Below, piece by piece: positions 16,712-24,160 of a stretch of 36,961 bases of DNA. The stretch comes from Deltaproteobacteria bacterium (GTDB lineage: Bacteria > Desulfobacterota > GWC2-55-46). Position 1 is the first letter of the stretch. Every line of letters starts with the position of its first letter. The DNA is taken from NCBI GenBank assembly GCA_016234405.1, contig JACRCC010000047.1, positions 1 to 36,961 of the forward strand, given 5' to 3'. Under the pieces are notes generated by a model that saw only the letters and a program-made list of their open reading frames with translations, had not been told where the DNA came from and ran no database searches. The translations under genes were made by a program, and so were the position numbers.

Positions 16712-16727
16712 CGAAGAGGGCAATACC
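16712..16727 (-). repeat. gcv hairpin repeat, copy 1 (gcvT leader)
   Basis: The 16-mer CGAAGAGGGCAATACC, in the leader of gcvT. It is identical to 17908-17923 and is the exact reverse complement of 19622-19637. GAGGG can pair with the following CCTTC. Confidence 0.7.
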
Positions 16728-16742
16728 TTCAGTCCGTGCGTT

Positions 16743-17879
16743 TTGTTTTTGGAACTTAAAAAGACGCCTTTAAACGAAGTCCACGGGACGTCCGGTGCGC
16801 GGATGGTGGCGTTTGCGGGCTGGGAGATGCCCGTTCAGTATAAGGGGCTTATCGAGGAGCACCTTACCGTAAGGTCCGCGGCCGGGATCTTCGACGTCAG
16901 CCACATGGGCGAGATTGAGGTCTCTGGCTCGAATGCCCATGCCTTCGTCCAGAGGATTGCGACTAACGACGTGGACAGGGTGGGCGACGGTCAGTGCCAG
17001 TACACGCTCCTTTGCTATCCCGACGGCGGCGTGGTTGACGACACCATCGTCTACAGGTTCGGCGCAGACAGATTTCTCTTTTGTGTAAACGCCTCCAACG
17101 CGGACAAGGTCTACGATTGGTTCAATAAGAATAATACGGAAGGCGCATTGATAGAAGACCAGAGCGCGAACTACGCACAGATAGCCCTGCAAGGGCCCAA
17201 CGCCGCGGACGTTTTGGGGCCGCTCTTGGACGTAATGCCCGCGGAGATAAAACACTTTCACTTTGTCATGGCGCTCGTTGCCGGCGCCGAGGCAATGGTG
17301 TCGAGGACCGGATACACGGGCGAGGACGGGTTTGAGATATATTTAGAGCCGAGAGACGCGGTAAAGGTCTGGGGCGCGCTCATCGAGGTCGGCGGCCCGT
17401 ACGGCATCTCTCCGATTGGATTGGGGGCGCGGGACACGCTCAGGCTTGAGATGGGCTATCCGCTCTACGGGCATGAGATATCCGAAAAACTTACGCCCAT
17501 AGAGGCGGGGCTTAATAAATACGTCAGACTCGACAAAAAAGGGTTCATCGGCAAGGACGCTTTGAAGAGGCAGGCTGGTCTTGGCGTGGATAAAACGCTT
17601 ATCGGGTTTAAGATGCTCGACCCAGGCATCCCGCGCGAAAATTATGAGATACGCTGCAACGGCAAAAAGGCCGGATGGGTAACAAGCGGCACCATGAGTC
17701 CGTCGCTCAAGACCGGCATCGGCATGGGTTACGTGGAGACGGGCTGCAAAGGGGGAAATATCCCCTTCGACGCGGGGATCGAGATAGTCATAAGGAACCG
17801 GCAGGCAAAGGCAAAAACGTGCAGACCGCCGTTTTATACGATAAAAAGGGGTATGTCCCCCCTTGCGCGGCCGGCGTAA
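16743..17879 (+). CDS. gcvT: Glycine cleavage system T protein (aminomethyltransferase)
   Basis: This 378-residue protein transfers the methylene group from lipoyl-bound aminomethyl to tetrahydrofolate, releasing ammonia. Family features run in order: TPLNEVHGTSGARMVAFAGW at the N-terminus, FDVSHMGEIEVSG with the conserved Asp region, ALQGPNAADVL, SRTGYTGEDGFEIY, GARDTLRLEMGYPLYGHE, GFIGKDAL and TSGTMSPSL. The start is uncertain: TTG at 16743 fits the family length but has no good Shine-Dalgarno. Two oddities: a KGGNIPF segment (17747-17771) in a place where homologues are about five residues shorter, and a C-terminal tail TIKRGMSPLARPA (17841-17879) after the usual PPFY ending. Both are encoded by hairpin repeats shared with gcvPA. 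First gene of the gcvTHPAPB operon. Confidence 0.95.
   Translation: MFLELKKTPLNEVHGTSGARMVAFAGWEMPVQYKGLIEEHLTVRSAAGIFDVSHMGEIEVSGSNAHAFVQRIATNDVDRVGDGQCQYTLLCYPDGGVVDDTIVYRFGADRFLFCVNASNADKVYDWFNKNNTEGALIEDQSANYAQIALQGPNAADVLGPLLDVMPAEIKHFHFVMALVAGAEAMVSRTGYTGEDGFEIYLEPRDAVKVWGALIEVGGPYGISPIGLGARDTLRLEMGYPLYGHEISEKLTPIEAGLNKYVRLDKKGFIGKDALKRQAGLGVDKTLIGFKMLDPGIPRENYEIRCNGKKAGWVTSGTMSPSLKTGIGMGYVETGCKGGNIPFDAGIEIVIRNRQAKAKTCRPPFYTIKRGMSPLARPA
17747..17771 (+). repeat. gcv hairpin repeat, copy 2 (inside gcvT)
   Basis: AAAGGGGGAAATATCCCC followed by TTCG, inside gcvT. It encodes KGGNIPF, matching KGGNAPF encoded by the copy in gcvPA at 18576. The G-run and C-run form a hairpin. Confidence 0.55.
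17841..17868 (+). repeat. gcv hairpin repeat, copy 3 (gcvT 3' end)
   Basis: ATAAAAAGGGGTATGTCCCC plus CCTTGCG. Same ATAAA-G-run-TATG-C-run-CTT layout as the copies in gcvPA. It encodes the extra C-terminal tail of GcvT. Confidence 0.55.
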
Positions 17880-17907
17880 AATAACCACGGTTTTTGGCTG
17901 CAACAAT

Positions 17908-17926
17908 CGAAGAGGGCAATACCCTC
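17908..17926 (-). repeat. gcv hairpin repeat, copy 4 (gcvH leader)
   Basis: CGAAGAGGGCAATACCCTC, containing the palindrome GAGGG-CAATA-CCCTC. It sits 19 bases upstream of gcvH and ends just before its AAAGGAG ribosome-binding site, so the hairpin could influence gcvH translation. Confidence 0.7.
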
Positions 17927-17944
17927 AAGAAAGGAGAAAGCGAC

Positions 17945-18331
17945 ATGGAATTCCCGAAGGACCTTAAATACACGAAAGAGCATGAATGGGTCAGGCTCGA
18001 TGGGACTATCGCCACCGTCGGCATCACGGACTACGCTCAGGATTCGCTCGGAGACGTGGTCTACGTGGAGTTGCCGCCGGAGGGCGGGGCGGTCACGAAG
18101 AACGAGCCGTTCGGAGTGGTCGAGTCCGTCAAGGCGGTATCAGACCTCTACTCCCCGGTTTCCGGGAGCGTGGCCGAGGTGAACGATGCGATAGTTGACA
18201 GCCCGGAGGCCATCAACGAAGACCCCTACGGGGACGCGTGGATGATCAAGGTCGAGATATCCGGTAAGGGCGATCTCTCAGACCTTATGACGGCTGAAGA
18301 CTACCAGAAGTTCATCGAGGAAGAAAAGTAG
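17945..18331 (+). CDS. gcvH: Glycine cleavage system H protein (lipoyl carrier)
   Basis: The start is ATG 17945 with AAAGGAG 8 bases upstream; the frame is open further upstream but this start gives the family N-terminus (PKDLKYTKEHEWVRL). The 128-residue protein carries the lipoyl group on K63 within VVESVKAVSDLYSPVSG, and has the family features GITDYAQDSLGDVVYVELP, EVNDAIVDSPEAINEDPYGDAWM and a C-terminal TAEDYQKFI helix. It shuttles the aminomethyl intermediate between GcvP and GcvT. It lies 65 bases after gcvT; the gap holds a hairpin repeat. The 139-base gap to gcvPA contains nothing else recognisable. Confidence 0.96.
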   Translation: MEFPKDLKYTKEHEWVRLDGTIATVGITDYAQDSLGDVVYVELPPEGGAVTKNEPFGVVESVKAVSDLYSPVSGSVAEVNDAIVDSPEAINEDPYGDAWMIKVEISGKGDLSDLMTAEDYQKFIEEEK

Positions 18332-18470
18332 TCGCCCCGGCGCTCGGCTGTCCGCAAGACCGAAAAAAATCCCCGCTAAAAAGCCCCGGGTGAATCTTTG
18401 ATGAACTTCTCCCTCCGCCCGTTCACGGTTATTGCGGAGGGTTATTTCTATTTTCAATCGAGGTTTTTAC

Positions 18471-19859
18471 TTGCCATACATCCCGCATAGCGATGAAGAC
18501 GTCTCCCGGATACTTAAAACGCTAAAACATAAATCCGTCGAGGACATGCTCGGCGTATTCCCCGAAGAATTTAGGATAAAGGGGGGTAATGCCCCCTTCG
18601 GCAACCTTAAACTCCCCAAGGGGCTTTCGGAGCAGGAGTTGAGCGCCCTCATGTCGGAGCTAAGCTCGAAGAACACACGCTTTGGAGAATATGCGAGTTT
18701 TCTCGGCGCAGGGGCTTATAATCATTACATACCCGCCGTCGTAAGGGCGCTAACTTCGCGCTCGGAATTCTACACGTCATACACGCCGTATCAGCCCGAG
18801 GTCTCTCAGGGCACATTGCAGGCCATATTCGAATACCAGACCCTTGTCTGCCAGTTGACGGCCATGGACGTCGCCAACGCCTCTTTATATGACGGCGGCT
18901 CATCGGCAGCCGAGGCCGTGCTCATGGCCCGGCGCATAACCGGAAAAAATAAAGTAATACTGAGCGCGGCCCTGCACCCGGAATACAGGGAGACCGTAAA
19001 AACCTACTTGAAGGCAACGGGCGGAGATATTTCCGAGGTAGGGGAGGCCCTCTACTGCACCGAAGAGGGCACTACGCTTCCGGAGGCGGTTGAAGCGGTC
19101 TGCGGGGACGAACCGGCCTGTCTCGTAGTGCAGCACCCTAATTTTTTCGGATGCCTCGAGGACGTGAGCGCGCTTGCGGCATTCATACACAAGAAAAAAG
19201 GGCTTTTGATAGTCGTGGTGAACGAGGCCGTATCCCTCGGTCTTTTAAAACCCCCCGGTGAACTCGGCGCCGACATTGCGGTCGGAGAGATGCAGTCTTT
19301 TGGAAACGCGCTTAACTTCGGCGGGCCGTATCTTGGTTTCATGGCTGTAAAGAGTTCCTTTGTAAGGCAGATGCCGGGGCGTCTCATCGGCGCTACCGTT
19401 GACAAGTCCGGCAACAGGGCGTTCTGCCTTACGTTTGCCACGAGGGAGCAGCACATAAGGCGTGAGCGCGCCACGTCGAATATCTGCACGAACCACGGGC
19501 TTTGCGCGCTTGCCGCCGCCATACACATGGTAAGCCTCGGGGCAGCCGGACTTAAAGACACGGCCGTCCTCAACCTCTCGAAGGCGAATTACCTCAAGGA
19601 AAAACTCGCAAAGATAAAGAGGGTATTGCCCTCTTCGGGCGTTTCAATCGCGTTCAATGCTCCGACGTTCAACGAATTCACGATAAAAATCGCCGGAGAC
19701 GTTGACAAGACCCTGCGCTCTCTCCTCGGTCATCGCGTCATCGGGGGATTGGCGTTGAAGAGGTTTTATCCGGCGCTCGACAAACATTTGCTCGTGGCCG
19801 TAACCGAGATGAACACGAGGGAAGAGTTGGACGGATTTGCGGGGCATTTAGCATTATGA
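18471..19859 (+). CDS. gcvPA: Glycine dehydrogenase (decarboxylating) subunit 1
   Basis: The start is TTG 18471, with GAGG 7 bases upstream, giving MPYIPHSDEDV, the usual opening of GcvPA; the frame is open to 18432. The 462-residue protein is the N-terminal half-equivalent of the P protein: SFLGAGAYNHYIPAVVRAL, FYTSYTPYQPEVSQGTLQ, YDGGSSAAEAVLMA, LTFATREQHIRRERATSN and PTFNEFTIKI are conserved. It pairs with GcvPB to form the PLP enzyme that decarboxylates glycine. Two short insertions relative to typical homologues (around KGGNAPFGN and KRVLPSSG) coincide with hairpin repeats at 18576 and 19614. Its stop overlaps the gcvPB start (ATGA), so the subunits are translationally coupled. Confidence 0.95.
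   Translation: MPYIPHSDEDVSRILKTLKHKSVEDMLGVFPEEFRIKGGNAPFGNLKLPKGLSEQELSALMSELSSKNTRFGEYASFLGAGAYNHYIPAVVRALTSRSEFYTSYTPYQPEVSQGTLQAIFEYQTLVCQLTAMDVANASLYDGGSSAAEAVLMARRITGKNKVILSAALHPEYRETVKTYLKATGGDISEVGEALYCTEEGTTLPEAVEAVCGDEPACLVVQHPNFFGCLEDVSALAAFIHKKKGLLIVVVNEAVSLGLLKPPGELGADIAVGEMQSFGNALNFGGPYLGFMAVKSSFVRQMPGRLIGATVDKSGNRAFCLTFATREQHIRRERATSNICTNHGLCALAAAIHMVSLGAAGLKDTAVLNLSKANYLKEKLAKIKRVLPSSGVSIAFNAPTFNEFTIKIAGDVDKTLRSLLGHRVIGGLALKRFYPALDKHLLVAVTEMNTREELDGFAGHLAL
18576..18602 (+). repeat. gcv hairpin repeat, copy 5 (inside gcvPA, N-terminal part)
   Basis: ATAAA, six G, TAAT, G plus five C, TTCGGC. Encodes IKGGNAPFG. It shares layout with the copy at 19614-19640, which is one base shorter and is therefore read in a different frame. 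Confidence 0.6.
19614..19640 (+). repeat. gcv hairpin repeat, copy 6 (inside gcvPA, C-terminal part)
   Basis: ATAAAGAGGGTATTGCCCTC then TTCGGGC. It contains the exact reverse complement (19622-19637) of the 16-mer found in the gcvT and gcvH leaders. Encodes IKRVLPSSG. Confidence 0.7.
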
Positions 19860-21346
19860 GCTTAGGGGCGAAAAAAGGCGCATACATGGACGAGCCGCTC
19901 ATCTTCGAGCGGTCCTCGAAGGGCAGGAATGGCGTGGAGCCCGCGGCCCTCGACGTGCCCGGCGTCGTCCCCTCCAAGGTCATCCCTAAGGGCCTTTTAA
20001 GGGACGGCCTCGACGGTTTCCCGGACGTGGCCGAGATTGACGTGGTGCGTCATTACACGCGCCTGTCGCAGTGGAACTTCGGCGTTGACACGGGTTTTTA
20101 TCCGCTCGGTTCGTGCACCATGAAGTATAACCCCAAGATAAACGAAGAGGCCGCGTCCCTGCCCGGTTTTGCGAAACTCCATCCCTACGCGCCCGCCGAG
20201 TTTACGCAGGGCGCGCTGCGGCTTATGTATGAGCTTGAAGGGTATCTGGCTGAGATAAGCGGCATGGACGCGGTTACGCTCCAGCCATCCGCGGGCGCGC
20301 ACGGCGAGCTTTGCGGGCTTCTTATGATGTCCGCTTATTTCAGGGACAAGGGCAGACCCCGTAATAAAATAATCATCCCTGACACGGCGCACGGCACAAA
20401 CCCCGCAAGCTCGGCATTGGCGGGTTTTACGGTAGTTCCGGTCAAATCGGAAGGCAAGGGGCTCCTTATGCCTGAGGCCGTGGCAACGGTGATGGATGAG
20501 GACACGGCGGCCGTCATGCTCACGAACCCGAATACGTTGGGACTATTCGAGAGGAACATAAAAGAGATAGCGGAGACAGTCCACCGGAAGGGCGGGCTTG
20601 TCTATTGCGACGGCGCGAACATGAACGCCGTCATGGGCATAATGAAGCTCGGGGCAATGGGAGTTGACTGCGTGCAGTTCAATCTGCACAAGACCTTTTC
20701 CACGCCTCACGGCGGGGGAGGGCCGGGCAGCGGCCCGGTTGGCGTGAAAAAACCCCTTGCCCCGTTCTTGCCGATGCCGAGGGCGGCGAAAGACGGCGAC
20801 AAATATTCGCTCGTGTCAACGAGTCCCAAATCCATCGGCAGGATGAAGTCGTTTTACGGGAACTTTTCAATCATGGTCAGGGCATATGCCTACATCAGGA
20901 GGTTGGGCGCCGAGGGCATAAAAAAGGCGGCCGTTACGGCGATATTGAACGCAAATTACATAAAGGAAAAACTCAAGGGCGATTATCATCTCCCGTACGA
21001 CACGTTTTGCATGCACGAGTGCGTCTTCTCCGACAAGTTCCAATCAGAGAGCGGCGTTTCCACCATGGACATCGCCAAGAGGCTCATTGACTATGGTTTT
21101 CACCCGCCGACCGTTTATTTTCCGCTCGTTGTGCGCGGCGCGCTCATGATAGAGCCTACCGAGACCGAGACCCTGACCACGCTTGACGAGTTCATCGAGG
21201 TCATGAAAAAAATCGCCGAAGAGGCGCGGACCAACCCGCAGTTCTTGAAAGATTCCCCCACGACAACAAAGGTCGGCAGGGTGGACGAGACCCGCGCCGC
21301 GCGGGAGCCTGTGCTAAGATGGAGGGAAAACGGCCGTGAACCGTGA
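19856..21346 (+). CDS. gcvPB: Glycine dehydrogenase (decarboxylating) subunit 2
   Basis: This 496-residue PLP-binding subunit of the glycine decarboxylase has a start overlapping the gcvPA stop by 4 bases. The PLP lysine is K279 in NLHKTFSTPHGGGGPG. Other conserved blocks are PLGSCTMKYNPKINE, QPSAGAHGEL, DTAHGTNPASSA, LTNPNTLGLFE, YCDGANMNA and YFPLVVRGALMIEPTETE. Length is normal. With GcvPA it decarboxylates glycine and loads the aminomethyl group on GcvH. The L protein (dihydrolipoamide dehydrogenase) is not in the window. The end of the gene contains CCGTGAACCGTGACCG, a motif that recurs near 26225. Confidence 0.96.
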   Translation: MSLGAKKGAYMDEPLIFERSSKGRNGVEPAALDVPGVVPSKVIPKGLLRDGLDGFPDVAEIDVVRHYTRLSQWNFGVDTGFYPLGSCTMKYNPKINEEAASLPGFAKLHPYAPAEFTQGALRLMYELEGYLAEISGMDAVTLQPSAGAHGELCGLLMMSAYFRDKGRPRNKIIIPDTAHGTNPASSALAGFTVVPVKSEGKGLLMPEAVATVMDEDTAAVMLTNPNTLGLFERNIKEIAETVHRKGGLVYCDGANMNAVMGIMKLGAMGVDCVQFNLHKTFSTPHGGGGPGSGPVGVKKPLAPFLPMPRAAKDGDKYSLVSTSPKSIGRMKSFYGNFSIMVRAYAYIRRLGAEGIKKAAVTAILNANYIKEKLKGDYHLPYDTFCMHECVFSDKFQSESGVSTMDIAKRLIDYGFHPPTVYFPLVVRGALMIEPTETETLTTLDEFIEVMKKIAEEARTNPQFLKDSPTTTKVGRVDETRAAREPVLRWRENGREP

Positions 21347-21362
21347 CCGGGAGGCATCGCCA

Positions 21363-21923
21363 ATGAAAAAAACATTTTTGATCGTCCTCGCAGCCGCGTT
21401 TTTATGCGGCGTTTTTTGGCGCGCGGATGCAAATGCCGCCGCCGCAGGCGCAAAACCCGGATTGATAGTGGGCGGTCTTCACAGTTTTTCGGCCGACAAA
21501 TCGAAGTTGGATACGCTCTACGGCGGCGGCATTACGATGCCGCTTGATAAAAACGCGCGCCTGAATTTAGAGGGATACATCGGCAAGGCCAAAAGCGTGG
21601 AGGGCGTTCCGGACGGGACTCTCTCGAAGACCCAAGACAGGCTTTACATGGCGACCGTGGATTACGTCTTGTCATCGAGCGGCGGCAGCTATCTATTCAT
21701 GGGGGGCGGTTTTGGTTACGAAAAACTGAAGTATGAGTATCAGTATGGCTCCGGCGGGAGTATCATAAGGGAAAAACGCTCGATAGACGGCTCCTCCATA
21801 GTTACGGACGCCGGGTTTATGCTGAAGATGAGCAAGGGTATGTCCCTGATGGCGCGGTATCTAATGTTCGTGGGAGGCAAAAACTTAAAGAGCGCCGGGA
21901 CGCTGAGTCTGGTCTTCGAGTGA
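21363..21923 (+). CDS. Putative outer-membrane beta-barrel protein
   Basis: The start is ATG 21363 with GGGAGG about 8 bases upstream, directly after gcvPB. The 186-residue protein has a signal peptide (MKKTFLIVLAAAFLCGVFWR, cleavage near ANA). The mature part alternates short strands with aromatic girdle residues and Gly turns (YLFMGGGFGYEKLKYEYQYG; GMSLMARYLMFVGG), and ends in LVFE. This is the layout of small outer-membrane barrels of the OmpW/OmpA type. No specific function can be assigned. It may be cotranscribed with gcv by position only. Confidence 0.7.
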   Translation: MKKTFLIVLAAAFLCGVFWRADANAAAAGAKPGLIVGGLHSFSADKSKLDTLYGGGITMPLDKNARLNLEGYIGKAKSVEGVPDGTLSKTQDRLYMATVDYVLSSSGGSYLFMGGGFGYEKLKYEYQYGSGGSIIREKRSIDGSSIVTDAGFMLKMSKGMSLMARYLMFVGGKNLKSAGTLSLVFE

Positions 21924-21957
21924 TGTTGAGCGGGCTGGAACGAGAGGCGCGGGCGCT

Positions 21958-22881
21958 CTACCTCCCCGGCCCGTTGAATTTATCGTAAATAATGTAGCTG
22001 AACTGGCCCTTGATGTTTATCTCTTCCACCGAGAAGCCCGCCGGGAACGGCGGAAACGGAGACGCGAGGCGCAGGGCCGTTATCGCCGCGTCGTCGAGCA
22101 CCGGGTAGTTGGACGATTTGACGAGCTTTATATCCGCGACGGTCCCGTCTTTATTAATCGTAAAATCAATCTGCAGATTGCCCTGCCAGCCGTTTCTCGA
22201 CGCGGCAAAGGGGTACTCCCACTTCAGCTCTATCCTGTTTTTCATGTTGATGAGGTATTTCTGATACCTCAGCTCAGAGGTGTTGAGCGATAGGGTTTTG
22301 CCCTGCTCCCCGGCCGGGGCCTCGGCCTCGTATCTCCTCTCAAGCTCGCCAAGGCGCTCCTCCGACGGAAAAAGGCTCGGCCTTTGGGCCGGAACGGTCT
22401 TTGTTGCGTCGCCTGTTTTGCCGGGCAGCCCGAATTCTCCGTGGGTAGTCCCGTTGCTCAATCCTCCGTTTTTGTCTTTAGCGGCCTCAGCCGGATGAAT
22501 GGGATTTGTCCATGCCTCCCGGCTTGCCGCGTCAAGGCCCGGGAATGCCTTTCTCACGGGAGACTCGCGCCTGCCCCCGAATGGCGCGGGGACGGTCTCT
22601 CTCTCCACGCCCTGGGTCCTGTCGGAGTAGTAACGCGCGGGTTTTTTAAGCCTCCCGCTTGAATACGCATCAGGCGGCAGCTCGATTACGTCAACGATAA
22701 TCGGCCCTTCGTCTTTGGGCATCAGAAGGGCGCGAAGCTTATCCGCCGTGGGCCCGAAAGACAAGACCCCGGCAAGACCGGCGACATGCAGGATTATCGA
22801 GAGGACTATCGCGGCTATGAGCGGGGAAGGAGACCCATTGCTTGAATGCGAGATTTGTGTAGGAAAGGTTCTTGTTGACAT
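21958..22881 (-). CDS. TonB-family energy-transducer protein
   Basis: This 307-residue protein has one N-terminal membrane anchor (PLIAAIVLSIILHVAGLAGV, about 20-40), a proline/charge-rich periplasmic linker, and a C-terminal TonB domain from about 205: YLINMKNRIELKWEYP, GNLQIDFTINKDGTVADIKL, SSNYPVLDDAAITALRLASPFPPFP. This is the TonB C-terminal alpha/beta pattern that couples inner-membrane energy to outer-membrane receptors, or serves in related envelope machines. No ExbB/ExbD or receptor gene is adjacent. It is divergent from tatA with about 70 bases between. The linker lacks the classic Pro-Glu/Pro-Lys repeats. Confidence 0.85.
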   Translation of the reverse strand: MSTRTFPTQISHSSNGSPSPLIAAIVLSIILHVAGLAGVLSFGPTADKLRALLMPKDEGPIIVDVIELPPDAYSSGRLKKPARYYSDRTQGVERETVPAPFGGRRESPVRKAFPGLDAASREAWTNPIHPAEAAKDKNGGLSNGTTHGEFGLPGKTGDATKTVPAQRPSLFPSEERLGELERRYEAEAPAGEQGKTLSLNTSELRYQKYLINMKNRIELKWEYPFAASRNGWQGNLQIDFTINKDGTVADIKLVKSSNYPVLDDAAITALRLASPFPPFPAGFSVEEINIKGQFSYIIYDKFNGPGR

Positions 22882-22953
22882 TTCAGGGATATTCTGCCAA
22901 GATAAACCATCCGGCGTATTTTTTATTCAACACCCAAAAAACGGAGCAAAACA

Positions 22954-23133
22954 ATGTTCGGAATAGGCACATCAGAGCTTTTGATAATCCTCGTGGTCGT
23001 GGTGATTATCTTCGGCGTCGGCAAACTGCCGGAGGTCGGCACGGGGCTGGGCAAGGCAATAAGGAACTTCAAGAAGGCGTCGGAGACCGAGGGCGACGCG
23101 GCTGCCAAGGACGCCAATAAGCCGCAAAACTGA
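22954..23133 (+). CDS. tatA: Twin-arginine translocase subunit TatA/E
   Basis: This 59-residue protein starts at ATG with a GGAG Shine-Dalgarno 7 bases upstream. It shows the whole TatA architecture: [20 protein letters not shown] membrane helix, [21 protein letters not shown] amphipathic helix with the FGxxKLPE hinge, and a short charged tail. TatA forms the pore for export of folded Tat substrates. No tatC is in the window. Divergent from the TonB-family gene. Confidence 0.92.
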   Translation: MFGIGTSELLIILVVVVIIFGVGKLPEVGTGLGKAIRNFKKASETEGDAAAKDANKPQN

Positions 23134-23143
23134 CCTGCTTGTG

Positions 23144-23190
23144 TAGCTCAGGCCGTAGCTCAGACCTTTAGGTCTGAGACTTTATCAGGG
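23144..23190. repeat. Dispersed palindromic repeat (CGTAGCTCAG type), copy 1
   Basis: Contains CGTAGCTCAGACCTTTAGGT-CTGAG, with CTCAGACC/GGTCTGAG as inverted arms. The same layout is found at 32754-32782 (CGTAGCTCAGGGCTTTAGCC...). Intergenic, between tatA and the HEAT-like gene. It is not a tRNA. Confidence 0.55.
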
Positions 23191-23244
23191 CTGCCCCCAC
23201 CCGTAAAGACATGCCTTAGCATGTCTTTACATCCGTTACCCATC

Positions 23245-23330
23245 TCCCCCGCCCCCACCCTGCCCTCCCCCGCGAGGGAGGAGGGGGATAAGGAAGCGTT
23301 CATCATAAGGGGGAGGGGGATAAGGAATTG
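23245..23330 (-). repeat. Dispersed GC-rich repeat, copy 2
   Basis: The core 23248-23271 is the exact reverse complement of 7727-7750. It is followed by two partial units of the form AGGGGGATAAGGAA (23282-23295 and 23309-23328), themselves a direct repeat. The whole gap 23134-23378 is made of such repeats and holds no gene. Confidence 0.7.
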
Positions 23331-23378
23331 CTCATCTATAAGCCCTGAGCTGCTCAAGACTCAGATGCGCCCTCCGCC

Positions 23379-24152
23379 TTAATCGCCCACATCCTCTTTA
23401 TCCGCCCTCCGCTCCTCCATCAAGTCCATTGCGCTCATCTGCACCTGAGGGTGGACGGTCTTGTCCTTGGCGATTTTTTTAAGGTCTTGCATGAGCATCA
23501 TCTCGAGGAGCGCGATGGATATGCGCGGCGGCGTGTAGGGGTTCCTCGCGATGGCCGACATCACGGCGTATCTCCGCGACCATTTTTTGTGGCCGGAGAC
23601 GAGTTTTATTATCTTAACGGAGTTCGGCCTTTTGGATGCGATCTTCAAGACCTCCCTTTCGGTTATCTTAGGGTTGTCGAGTATGTTCGATATGACGACG
23701 GGGTCGGGGTCCGAAAGCAGCCTGTCGAGGACGTGTTGGGCGCTTGTCTTGGACATGGTGCGCCTTGCGCCAAGCGGCACGTGCTCCATCGGGGCATTTT
23801 CTTCCTCCTCGTAACCGGACACCCCTTTTTTGTGCGGCGGGAGGTCGGTAAAAAGCCTGCTGATCTTTCTGAGGCCCAACTTGATGGAGGCCATGTAAAT
23901 CCGCTTGCAGGTCTCGGCGCCTATGGCGTTGTGGAGCAAGTCGGGATTGACGAGCATGGCACGCGCCTTTCTCGCGGCGACGTCTCCAGCGTCTTTGTTA
24001 TAAAGGATGTTGAAGAACGCGGCCGCCTCTTCGGGCGTGAGGGGGGCGAGGCGTTTGGCAAGGAGCGCGAGCCTCATCTTTTCTTCCGGCAGGGCGCGAA
24101 GGTCGTTAAGGACCTTGCTAAGATACTCGTCGAGTTCGATCATTTTACGCAT
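23379..24152 (-). CDS. HEAT-like/DUF2336-type helical repeat protein
   Basis: A protein of about 257 residues made almost entirely of helices. The C-terminal half has repeat-like units (LLSDPDPVVISNILDNPKI; LKIASKRPN; AVMSAIARNPYTPPRISIAL), resembling variant-LRR/HEAT solenoids. The N-terminal half has EEAAAFFNILYNK and an acidic linker. No catalytic motif or signal peptide is visible; probably a cytosolic interaction scaffold. The start could be ATG 24152, GTG 24155 or ATG 24143. It begins within 10 bases of the end of the zinc-ribbon/DUF3426 gene, so the two form an operon. Confidence 0.65.
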   Translation of the reverse strand: MRKMIELDEYLSKVLNDLRALPEEKMRLALLAKRLAPLTPEEAAAFFNILYNKDAGDVAARKARAMLVNPDLLHNAIGAETCKRIYMASIKLGLRKISRLFTDLPPHKKGVSGYEEEENAPMEHVPLGARRTMSKTSAQHVLDRLLSDPDPVVISNILDNPKITEREVLKIASKRPNSVKIIKLVSGHKKWSRRYAVMSAIARNPYTPPRISIALLEMMLMQDLKKIAKDKTVHPQVQMSAMDLMEERRADKEDVGD

Positions 24153-24160
24153 CACGGCCG

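Noticed and set aside
16643-16742. Possible glycine riboswitch before gcvT
   Set aside because: The leader lacks the conserved tandem glycine-aptamer segments; only a weak hairpin and the short gcv repeat are visible.
21835-21847. AGGGTATGTCCCT in the barrel-protein gene as a seventh gcv hairpin repeat
   Set aside because: Only the short palindromic centre matches; the ATAAA flank and CTTCG end are missing and no insertion is evident.
23144-23170. tRNA-like GTAGCTCAG sequence
   Set aside because: It resembles a D-arm, but no acceptor stem, anticodon arm or T-loop surrounds it; it belongs to a dispersed palindrome family.
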